From contig CAMCFL010000264.1 of assembly GCA_945873715.1 (NCBI GenBank), positions 1 to 5,400 of the forward strand: a stretch of DNA of 5,400 nt, in the 5' to 3' direction. The stretch's first letter is position 1. The number at the start of each line of letters is the position of its first letter. This document shows positions 1 through 5,061 of this stretch, in pieces. Source of the DNA: Akkermansia muciniphila. Lineage in GTDB: Bacteria; Verrucomicrobiota; Verrucomicrobiia; Limisphaerales; UBA9464. The translations under genes and the position numbers were made by a program. A model generated the notes under the pieces. That model saw only the letters and a list, made by a program, of their open reading frames with translations. It made no database searches and was not told where the DNA came from.

Positions 1-1
1 G

Positions 2-136
2 GCGGCCATGGCCGAGGCGATGGGCCGGTACGTCATGGATTCGTTCCAGCCCGGACCCGAGGTGCGATTGGCAGGCCTGGGCGAAGATTCGGTCCCGGTC
101 GGCGCGTTGGCACTGGCGGCGCAGCGGTTGGGCTAG
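2..136 (+). CDS. ROK-family sugar kinase/regulator, C-terminal end (partial)
   Basis: Only the last 44 codons and a TAG stop are in the window; the gene enters from the left edge. The tail contains VRLAGLGEDSVPVGALALA and ends in QRLG. ROK proteins (glucokinases, fructokinases, NagC/XylR-type regulators) typically end with a residue run like 'a.LG.da...GAa.lA', which this matches well. The catalytic Asp, the sugar-binding motif and the zinc-binding cysteines all lie outside the window, so kinase and regulator cannot be separated, and no substrate can be named. It is the only + strand gene here and converges on queG, 175 bp away. The family call rests on a short C-terminal pattern and is therefore moderate. 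Confidence 0.6.
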   Translation, partial: AAMAEAMGRYVMDSFQPGPEVRLAGLGEDSVPVGALALAAQRLG

Positions 137-311
137 CACGGGAACGATGGGCTGATCGGGAGGGAAACCGTTGCCCACGAATCTCGCGAACGCGGCACCG
201 GTTCCAAAGCAGGCAATGGCGCGGCGGCGGAAGCTCCCTTCCATCCGCGTTCATCCGCGGGATCCGCGGTCTAGCCGTTTCGAAACCGGCGGGCCGCCGG
301 GTACTCCCGCC
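137..311. other. Convergent intergenic gap with short ATCCGCG repeat
   Basis: This 175-bp gap lies between two convergent stop codons, so no promoter is expected in it. ATCCGCG occurs three times at 243-249, 253-259 and 262-268 (start spacing 10 then 9), and the last two copies create two CCGCGG palindromes separated by GAT (255-269). Phrases built from repeated 'ATCCGCG' are familiar to me as dispersed intergenic repeats in Verrucomicrobiota genomes (memory, not searched). A GC hairpin closer to queG is listed separately. I see no credible gene here; the short ORFs crossing it have no recognisable content. Confidence 0.5.
286..300 (-). terminator. GC hairpin downstream of queG, possible terminator
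   Basis: CCGGCGG (286-292) and CCGCCGG (294-300) are exact reverse complements around a single G, giving a realistic 6-bp stem with a 3-nt loop. On the minus strand it begins 11 nt after the queG stop and is followed by TTTCGAAACGG, which has only a short T run. It could be a weak intrinsic terminator between the convergent genes, but the missing U-tract keeps this tentative. Confidence 0.35.
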
Positions 312-1385
312 TTACCCGGCACCGCCCACGCCGATTCGCGATCGGATGCGGTCGATCGCCCAGGTGGCGTGTTCACGGATGAGCGGTTCGGGGTCCTGAG
401 CGGCGACCGCAAGGGCCGCGAGTGATTCCTTTCCCCCAACGTTGCCCAGCGCCACCGCCACGTTCCGCAGCAGTCCGCGTCTTTTCGTGCGGAGGATCGG
501 GGAACCGGCGAAGCGTTGGCGGAACCCCGCGTCGTCGAGCGCCAACAGATCGAGCAGGCCCGGGGAATCGAGGTCCGGTCTGCGATGCGACGCCAGGAGT
601 CGGGCCTCGGCGGCGAATCGGTTCCAGGGACAGGCCGCCAGGCAATCGTCGCATCCGAAGATCCGGTCGCCGATCAGCGGGCGCAGTTCTTCCGGGATGG
701 ATCCCTTCAGTTCGATCGTGAGGTAGGAGATGCAGCGACGGGCATCGAGGGTGAAGGGGGCGGGAAGCGCTCCGGTCGGACAGGCATCCAGGCAGCGGGT
801 GCATTTGCCGCACAGGTTGCGGGCGGGCGGATCGGGAGGCAGATCGGCCTGGGTCAGGATTTCGGCGATCAGGAACCAATTGCCGAGCTCGCGGGAGATC
901 AGGTTGGTGTGGCGTCCGACAAATCCCAGACCGGCACGCTGGGCCAGATCACGCTCCAGGATGGGTCCGGTGTCCACGTAGCCCAGCGATCGATTCGTTG
1001 TCTGGGCCTCGGCGTCGAGCCAGCGCGTGAGCTCGGCGAGCGGTCCCGCCAGGAGATCGTGATAGTCGTTGTGGCGGGCATAGCGCGCGACGACGCCGGT
1101 GGGTTGCCGTTCCGCCGCATCCGCGGCGGGGTCAGGTGCCGTCTCTTCCGGCGGCGTATAGCTGATGGCAAGCACGATGATCGAACGCGCACCGGGAAGG
1201 ACCTGCCGCGGATCACAGCGCTTGGCGGCGTTGCGCGCGAGCCATTCCATCCCGGCGTGACGCCCTTCCTCCAGGGCCTCCAGGAAATGCGGGGCGGACG
1301 CAGGCGGATCGGCAGAAGTGATCCGGCAGGCGTCGAACCCCAATTCGCGGGCCCGGTTCCGCAGGCGATCAACGAGGTCGGACAT
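312..1385 (-). CDS. queG: Epoxyqueuosine reductase QueG
   Basis: A 357-residue cytosolic iron-sulfur, cobalamin-dependent enzyme that reduces epoxyqueuosine to queuosine in the wobble position of GUN-anticodon tRNAs, the last step of queuosine synthesis. Visible marks: YVDTGP at 136-141, whose D138 corresponds to the proposed catalytic acid; the cobalamin-domain signature ERDLAQRAGLGFVG (144-157); a first ferredoxin-type 4Fe-4S motif C192-xx-C195-xx-C198-xxx-C202-P; and a second set C218 then C245-xx-C248-xxx-C252-P. Residues about 300-350 form a HEAT-like helical tail. The length is slightly below the roughly 380 residues of the E. coli and B. subtilis enzymes. In the usual 'GK(H/N)' of the cobalamin region an Arg (R158) stands in place of Lys. 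The start is the ATG 7 bp after the aroK stop; no clear Shine-Dalgarno sequence precedes it, so translational coupling to aroK is plausible. Family identity is clear. Confidence 0.95.
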   Translation of the reverse strand: MSDLVDRLRNRARELGFDACRITSADPPASAPHFLEALEEGRHAGMEWLARNAAKRCDPRQVLPGARSIIVLAISYTPPEETAPDPAADAAERQPTGVVARYARHNDYHDLLAGPLAELTRWLDAEAQTTNRSLGYVDTGPILERDLAQRAGLGFVGRHTNLISRELGNWFLIAEILTQADLPPDPPARNLCGKCTRCLDACPTGALPAPFTLDARRCISYLTIELKGSIPEELRPLIGDRIFGCDDCLAACPWNRFAAEARLLASHRRPDLDSPGLLDLLALDDAGFRQRFAGSPILRTKRRGLLRNVAVALGNVGGKESLAALAVAAQDPEPLIREHATWAIDRIRSRIGVGGAG

Positions 1386-1392
1386 GGGCGGT

Positions 1393-1929
1393 TCACACTG
1401 CGGGCGTCGTCAGCCGGAAGGACGCCGCCACATGACGCGCGGTCTCGGCCGGCGATCGGAAATCCACCCCGACGATCATGTCGGCGTTCTTGTAGGCCGG
1501 GGTCCGCACGGCCAGCAGTTCGCGGATCCGGCCCAGTGGATCCGGGCCCTGGAGCAGGGGGCGATGCGTCTGATGCCGGACTCGCGCGTAAATGGTCTCC
1601 GGACTCGCCCACAGGCACACGACCAGGGAATGCCGTCGGAGGGAGGCGATGTTGCCGGGATTCACCGCCAGACCGCCGCCGGTGGCGATGACCTTGCCGG
1701 AGGCGGACTCCAGTTCGGTGCACAGATCGGACTCAAGGCGACGGAAGAACGCCTCGCCGTCCTGGGCGAAGATCTCGGTGATCTTCCGGCCTTGTCGCTG
1801 TTCGATGACCTTGTCGGTGTCGAGGAACTCGAAGTGGAGGAGTTGGGACAGGAGCGATCCGACCGTGGTCTTCCCCGCGCCCATGAAACCGATCAGGGCA
1901 ATGTTGCGATGGGGACACGGGGCTGACAT
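1393..1929 (-). CDS. aroK: Shikimate kinase
   Basis: A 178-residue P-loop kinase that phosphorylates shikimate to shikimate-3-phosphate with ATP in the cytosolic chorismate pathway. The length is normal for the family (about 170-180). Walker A is GFMGAGKT at 14-21. The Asp pair D37/D39 (DTD) matches the magnesium- and shikimate-binding aspartates. FFRRLE at 61-66 supplies the shikimate-binding Arg (R63 by alignment to characterised AroK). GGG at 84-86 is the conserved glycine triplet. RPLL at 123-126 carries the lid arginine, and R142 in RTPAY matches the C-terminal substrate arginine. All expected catalytic residues are present. The ATG is the first start available: an in-frame TAA lies four codons upstream (1939-1941). 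No strong Shine-Dalgarno sequence is visible. queG follows after 7 bp, so the two are probably co-transcribed, although their pathways are unrelated. Confidence 0.95.
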   Translation of the reverse strand: MSAPCPHRNIALIGFMGAGKTTVGSLLSQLLHFEFLDTDKVIEQRQGRKITEIFAQDGEAFFRRLESDLCTELESASGKVIATGGGLAVNPGNIASLRRHSLVVCLWASPETIYARVRHQTHRPLLQGPDPLGRIRELLAVRTPAYKNADMIVGVDFRSPAETARHVAASFRLTTPAV

Positions 1930-2016
1930 GGGGCGTTGTTAGCGCGACAGCGGGACGGAGGGAAGGACGCATCCGCCCATCCTGGGTAAGGGGATGCCAT
2001 TTGGGTTGGTCATGGA

Positions 2017-2077
2017 TGTAGGCCGCCTGCCCTCAGGCGGCGATGGGACAGCGCCCGCTGAGGGCAGCGGGCCTACA
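2017..2077. repeat. REPIN-like paired hairpin element
   Basis: A 61-nt inverted repeat. The arms 2017-2042 and 2052-2077 match at 22 of 26 positions, with a 9-nt spacer, and the outer ends are TGTAGGCC and GGCCTACA. Each arm is also a perfect hairpin: GCCGCCTG (2022-2029) pairs with CAGGCGGC (2034-2041) around loop CCCT, and GCCCGCTG (2053-2060) pairs with CAGCGGGC (2065-2072) around loop AGGG. The two loops are complementary to each other. This layout, two short palindromes in opposite orientation, is that of REP doublets (REPIN/BIME). It lies between the ubiA-like stop and the aroK start and might act as a terminator or RNA stabiliser. I infer that it is dispersed in the genome; no second copy is in the window. 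Confidence 0.75.
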
Positions 2078-2109
2078 ACGGTGACATCAGAAACATCACA
2101 CACCCTGCG

Positions 2110-2973
2110 TCAGGTGGCGGGGATGAAGCGTTGGAAGAGCAGGGCCGCGCCGAAGCACGCGAGGAACATCGCGGTGCCGATCGGCGACGGAGGTGCGGCC
2201 AGGAGATCGACGAGGCAGATGCCGGCGAGGAGGCCGGAGACCGTCCGGCCCAGGTTGCGTTGCACCTTCGTGAACGTGTGCCTCAGGCAAAGCACGGCCC
2301 AGACGATCACCACCGCGGAGAACCAGATGCCTCGCAGTCGGTAGGCGCCGTTGTTCACCAACAGGGCGAGCAGGACCGGCACCGCCAGCGCCAGCACCGG
2401 CCAGACCGCCAGCGGCCCGAGGATGCTCTCGCGCCGGGCCACGTAGGAGAGGCCGACAATCCATCCTGCCAGGGCGAAGGCGGACCAGACGGCCAGGCCG
2501 GTGACGCCGTCGTTTCCGACGGAGGCCGCCACCAGCAGGAGGAAGAACCGGCAGATCGCCATGATCACCGGGGAGAACTCGACCGCCTTGTGGATGGCGT
2601 CGTAGAGCAGGATGGAGCCGACGAGGAAAACGGTGAGGACGGCAGTGTCGAGCCCAAGGCAAAGCAGGGGCAGTGTGCCGGCAGCCAGCAGGCCGGAGCC
2701 CAGACGCCAGACGAGCGATTCCTCGATGGCACCCGATGGGATCGGGCGTTGGCGTCGATGCTGGCGGTCGAACGAGGCGTCAAAGGCATCGTTCAGGAAC
2801 ATCCCTCCGACGTAGAGCAGGGAGGTGGCGAGGCAGAGCAGGAACAGTCGGAAGCCCGAGCCCCCACCGGCGAGCAGCCAGCCACACAGGCAATTGCTCC
2901 AGACCGTGGGCAGGTTCGAGACCCGACCGAGCACCAGCAGGGTGCGCGCACTGGGGTGCTTCGTTTCAGCCAT
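2110..2973 (-). CDS. UbiA-superfamily (prenyltransferase-like) membrane protein
   Basis: A 287-residue integral membrane protein with about nine hydrophobic segments (roughly 25-37, 41-59, 88-105, 108-125, 134-152, 160-177, 184-206, 216-230 and 244-282). The UbiA signature is clear: N61-D62-xx-D65-xxx-D69 followed by RPIPSG (76-81), plus YDAIHK (124-129), which corresponds to the Tyr/Lys motif before the fourth helix. UbiA enzymes transfer a polyprenyl or similar lipid chain from its diphosphate to an acceptor ring, using two Asp-rich motifs to hold magnesium-diphosphate. Here the expected second motif (DxxxD-like) is not seen; the equivalent place reads GLSYVARRES (174-183). That resembles what I recall of UbiA-like proteins of uncharacterised secondary-metabolite clusters such as EboC, but I cannot confirm it. 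The ATG is fixed by an in-frame TAG five codons upstream (2986-2988). No clear Shine-Dalgarno sequence is present. Neighbours give no substrate. Superfamily is certain, activity is not. Confidence 0.85.
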   Translation of the reverse strand: MAETKHPSARTLLVLGRVSNLPTVWSNCLCGWLLAGGGSGFRLFLLCLATSLLYVGGMFLNDAFDASFDRQHRRQRPIPSGAIEESLVWRLGSGLLAAGTLPLLCLGLDTAVLTVFLVGSILLYDAIHKAVEFSPVIMAICRFFLLLVAASVGNDGVTGLAVWSAFALAGWIVGLSYVARRESILGPLAVWPVLALAVPVLLALLVNNGAYRLRGIWFSAVVIVWAVLCLRHTFTKVQRNLGRTVSGLLAGICLVDLLAAPPSPIGTAMFLACFGAALLFQRFIPAT

Positions 2974-3129
2974 GAACCGTGGAACCTAGCGGGCACCCCC
3001 CGGAACGGGCCACAAGGTTTTTCCCGGGACGTCGGGCCGGAAGGAGGAAAGTTCTCCTTTTCAAGATTCAGGCTGGATCCCGGGTGACTTGAAACTCCCG
3101 TTCTTGAAACTTGAAACTTCCAACCGCCC
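2974..3129. other. Intergenic gap with TTGAAAC heptamer repeats
   Basis: A 156-bp gap between the symporter stop and the ubiA-like start, both on minus. TTGAAAC occurs three times at 3089-3095, 3104-3110 and 3111-3117, the last two in direct tandem; on the minus strand this reads GTTTCAA. It must contain whatever promoter serves the ubiA-like gene if that gene is not co-transcribed with the symporter, but I cannot point to convincing -35 and -10 boxes. A hairpin is listed separately. Confidence 0.4.
3041..3059. terminator. Hairpin between symporter and ubiA-like gene
   Basis: AAGGAG (3041-3046) pairs with CTCCTT (3054-3059); a G-T and an A-T pair extend the stem to 8 bp with a 3-nt loop. On the + strand it is followed by a short T run (3058-3061), but no + strand gene precedes it. 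On the minus strand, where the symporter ends 71 nt earlier, no T run follows. It may be a weak terminator or a chance structure. Confidence 0.25.
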
Positions 3130-4686
3130 TTAGGCCAGCGTCAGGACCGCGACGACGATGGCCACGTACCCCACCACATCCAACCCGAGGCCGTGACGGA
3201 ACATCCGCAGCAACGGAACGCATCCCGTCCCATAGACCATGGCGTTCGGGCCCGTGGACACCGGCATGAGGAATCCCATCGAGGAACCCAGGCAGGCCCC
3301 CAGCGCGGGCTTTAATGGATCCACCCCGGCGGACTGCGCCACGGCGATGGTGATGGGAATGATCATGGTGGCCGAAGCCGTGTTGGAGGTGGCCTCGCTC
3401 ACCAGTACCGCGACCCCGGTGAACAGCAGCGTCAGCGAGACCTCCGTGCGTGCCTGAAAGAATCCAGAGACTCCATCGCCCACCCACCGCGCCAGACCGC
3501 TCGAGAACATCTGTTCGCCCAACGCCATCCCGCCGGCGAACAGGAAGATGGTCCCCCAGTCGATCTTCACCGCGTCCCGCCATTCGAGGACGAACCTCCC
3601 GGACTTCCAGTCGATGGGCCACGCGAACAGGACCCCCGCCGCCATCAGGGCCACAATGCTCTCGGGCATGCGCGTTCCCAGGAGTTTGACCCGGGGCGAA
3701 TCCGCTCCTTCGACCAGCGCCAGCACGCCCGGCAGGATCCATCCGAGGATCGCCAGTCCGAAGACCCACAGGATCACCCGTTGGGCCCGGGTCCATCCGC
3801 CCAGTTGCACCGCCTCCCGCTCCAGCCACGCCGCGCTGCCGCGCAGGGACTCCACCGCCACCGGACAGCGCCGGTGAAAGTTGAAGACCAGGAACGTCCC
3901 CAGCACGACCGACACGGGTAGCCCCACCCGCATCCACTCGAAGAAACTGATCCGTCGGCCCAGCGTCTTCTCGATCAGCCCGATGCCGATCAGGTTCGGG
4001 GGGGTGCCGATCGGCGTGGCCAATCCGCCGACCGAGGCACCGAAGGCGGTCAGCAGCATCAGGCCGGTGGCCAACGGCAGCGCCGTGAAGGAGATCTCGC
4101 GTCCGACCCGGATCGATTCCCGCCGTGCCACCTCCGCGCCGATGGCGATGCCGATGGGCAACATCATGGCGGTGGTCGCCGCATTCGACACCCACATGGA
4201 GAGGAAGGTGGTGATGAATCCGAACGCGGCGTACAGACCGAGCGGACGATCGCCCACCCAGGGCAATCGCAGGATCCCGAAGGCGATCCGGCGGTTCAAT
4301 CCGTGGCGCATCATCGCTTCGACCAGCATGAAGCTCCCGACGAAGAGGAAGATGATCGGGTCGGCGAAGCTCCGGTAGGCTTCCTTGGCGGGGGCCACGC
4401 CACAGAGCACCGCCAGTCCCGGAGCCACCAGCGCCGTGGCTCCCATCGGGATCGCCTCGGTCATCCAGAGCACCACCGTCGCGGACATGACGGCGAGCAG
4501 GCGATGCGCCGATTCGTTGAGGCCCGCAATCGGAAGGAACCAGATGAACAGGAATGCCGCCGGGGCAAGCACCAGTCCCGATCGGCGTCGCCATCGTTCA
4601 AAGGCTTCTTCCGCCGGCGTCAACCGCGTCTCGATCTGTTCCGGGGTCACTTCGTCAGTGGACGCTGCCACGGACCCGGCCGGCAA
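3130..4686 (-). CDS. DASS/SLC13-family sodium:anion symporter
   Basis: A 518-residue inner-membrane protein of the divalent anion:Na+ symporter family (SLC13, represented by VcINDY), which imports dicarboxylates, sulfate or phosphate with sodium. Both halves of the internal inverted repeat show the family marks. The first has SNAATTAMMLP at 167-177 and ATPIGTPPN at 223-231. The second has SNTASATMIIP at 434-444 and VSTGPN at 476-481. These hairpin-tip residues form the two sodium sites and the anion site. The first motif is SNA rather than the canonical SNT. About 35 hydrophilic residues precede the first membrane helix (about 38-56). The start given is TTG at 4684-4686, the most upstream start codon in an ORF open to a stop at 4747-4749; GTG codons 6 and 13 (4669-4671 and 4648-4650) are alternatives, and none has a good Shine-Dalgarno sequence. 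The substrate cannot be read from sequence or neighbours. Confidence 0.9.
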   Translation of the reverse strand: MPAGSVAASTDEVTPEQIETRLTPAEEAFERWRRRSGLVLAPAAFLFIWFLPIAGLNESAHRLLAVMSATVVLWMTEAIPMGATALVAPGLAVLCGVAPAKEAYRSFADPIIFLFVGSFMLVEAMMRHGLNRRIAFGILRLPWVGDRPLGLYAAFGFITTFLSMWVSNAATTAMMLPIGIAIGAEVARRESIRVGREISFTALPLATGLMLLTAFGASVGGLATPIGTPPNLIGIGLIEKTLGRRISFFEWMRVGLPVSVVLGTFLVFNFHRRCPVAVESLRGSAAWLEREAVQLGGWTRAQRVILWVFGLAILGWILPGVLALVEGADSPRVKLLGTRMPESIVALMAAGVLFAWPIDWKSGRFVLEWRDAVKIDWGTIFLFAGGMALGEQMFSSGLARWVGDGVSGFFQARTEVSLTLLFTGVAVLVSEATSNTASATMIIPITIAVAQSAGVDPLKPALGACLGSSMGFLMPVSTGPNAMVYGTGCVPLLRMFRHGLGLDVVGYVAIVVAVLTLA

Positions 4687-4721
4687 GCATGCGATTGGGA
4701 TCCCGGCCGTCCCCGGCCGCT

Positions 4722-4777
4722 CGGGTAGGCGACGAGGTGACGAGGCTCACTTCAATCGGGCGGGGAACGTGCGTGGG
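4722..4777. repeat. 56-bp direct repeat, copy 1
   Basis: It begins CGGGTAGGCGACGAGG and ends ACGTGCGTGGG. It matches 4942-4997 at 55 of 56 positions; the only difference is A at 4766 against G at 4986. It contains an internal near-duplication, GACGAGGT then GACGAGGC (4731-4738 and 4739-4746). The flanks of the two copies are unrelated, so the unit has sharp edges. Confidence 0.85.
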
Positions 4778-4786
4778 GAAGTTGAA

Positions 4787-4864
4787 TGCCCACGAAGCAC
4801 ACCAAACACACGAACCAGAGTCGTTCCCTGTTCGGATTCGTGTGCTTCGTGTGTTTCGTGGGCA
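4787..4864. repeat. Inverted repeat with 9-nt CACGAA-type subunits
   Basis: The arms 4787-4814 and 4837-4864 match as reverse complements at 25 of 28 positions, with a 22-nt spacer (4815-4836). Each arm is itself made of three 9-nt units: CACGAAGCA, CACCAAACA and CACGAACCA on the left, and on the opposite strand of the right arm CACGAAACA, CACGAAGCA and CACGAATCC. I recall 'CACGAA' palindromes of this type as common dispersed intergenic elements in Verrucomicrobiota and Planctomycetota. A long RNA stem could form from either strand. Confidence 0.8.
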
Positions 4865-4929
4865 CCTCCCCCCCCAGCGGGAACGTGCACGGGCCGACGG
4901 ACGTCCCGATGGAAGTCAGAGTCTCCTGA

Positions 4930-4954
4930 CGTCGCCTCCCACGGGTAGGCGACG
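4930..4954. repeat. Hairpin at the left edge of repeat copy 2
   Basis: CGTCGCCT (4930-4937) is the exact reverse complement of AGGCGACG (4947-4954). CCC (4938-4940) and GGG (4943-4945) can extend the stem with one bulged T. The right arm belongs to the 56-bp direct repeat while the left arm is unique sequence; the equivalent complement is absent in front of copy 1, so the hairpin is specific to copy 2. Confidence 0.55.
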
Positions 4955-4997
4955 AGGTGACGAGGCTCACTTCAATCGGGCGGGGGACGTGCGTGGG
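4942..4997. repeat. 56-bp direct repeat, copy 2
   Basis: The second copy of the unit at 4722-4777, same orientation, displaced by exactly 220 nt, 55 of 56 identical. On the minus strand it carries GTGAGCCTCGTCACCTCG. A shorter relative of its right end, GCGGGAACGTGCACGGGCCG at 4877-4896, lies between the copies and looks like a decayed partial copy. Confidence 0.85.
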
Positions 4998-5011
4998 CCG
5001 GGAGGAAAGAG

Positions 5012-5050
5012 GCGGGCGAGGACGCCCGCGGTCCCGGGATCGGTCCCGGG
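5012..5050 (-). terminator. Two tandem perfect GC hairpins after the kinase gene
   Basis: Two 18-nt hairpins stand 3 nt apart. GCGGGCG (5012-5018) pairs with CGCCCGC (5023-5029) around AGGA, and CCCGGGA (5033-5039) pairs with TCCCGGG (5044-5050) around TCGG. Both have perfect 7-bp stems and 4-nt loops. They begin 11 nt after the kinase stop on the minus strand. No T-run follows, so they may slow or protect transcript ends rather than act as classical intrinsic terminators; a dispersed-repeat origin is equally possible. Confidence 0.45.
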
Positions 5051-5061
5051 CGGGGGCGTCG

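Larger units (their letters stand above)
4687..5061. other. Repeat-filled intergenic island
   Basis: This 375-bp stretch between the kinase stop and the symporter start contains no credible gene. It is almost entirely repeats: a 56-bp direct repeat at both 4722 and 4942, a large inverted repeat between them, a hairpin straddling the start of the second copy, and two tandem GC hairpins next to the kinase stop, each listed separately. ORFs crossing it on both strands encode low-complexity Arg/Pro/Gly strings and are rejected. Any symporter promoter should sit near 4690-4780, overlapping the first repeat copy, but no box is recognisable. Confidence 0.7.

Noticed and set aside
516..1691. A 391-codon + strand ORF across queG and part of aroK
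   Set aside because: Antisense shadow in GC-rich DNA. Its translation shows no recognisable domain, while the minus strand has complete QueG and AroK signatures.
899..1723. A 274-codon minus-strand ORF out of frame with queG and aroK
   Set aside because: It spans the end of aroK and half of queG in another frame and is Arg/Pro/Ser-rich. No motif is present.
2131..3087. A 318-codon + strand ORF opposite the ubiA-like gene
   Set aside because: Composition is Gln/Glu/Arg/His-heavy, typical of the antisense of a hydrophobic membrane protein. No start signal or domain.
3068..4594. A 508-codon minus-strand ORF overlapping the symporter gene in another frame
   Set aside because: It is Gly/Arg/His/Asp-rich low-complexity sequence with no motif, and it covers the same bases as the DASS gene, whose paired family motifs are unmistakable. 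High GC removes stops from the alternative frame.
4688..4690. ATG just upstream of the symporter TTG as its start
   Set aside because: It is out of frame with the symporter and its frame ends after 11 sense codons.
4787..4864. Possible tRNA or structured small RNA gene
   Set aside because: The structure is one long symmetrical stem with a 9-nt internal period; no cloverleaf, anticodon arm or conserved tRNA boxes.
4722..4997. Possible CRISPR array
   Set aside because: Only two repeat copies, 56 bp long, with a 164-nt structured interior that holds other repeats; repeat length, spacer length and lack of cas genes do not fit.
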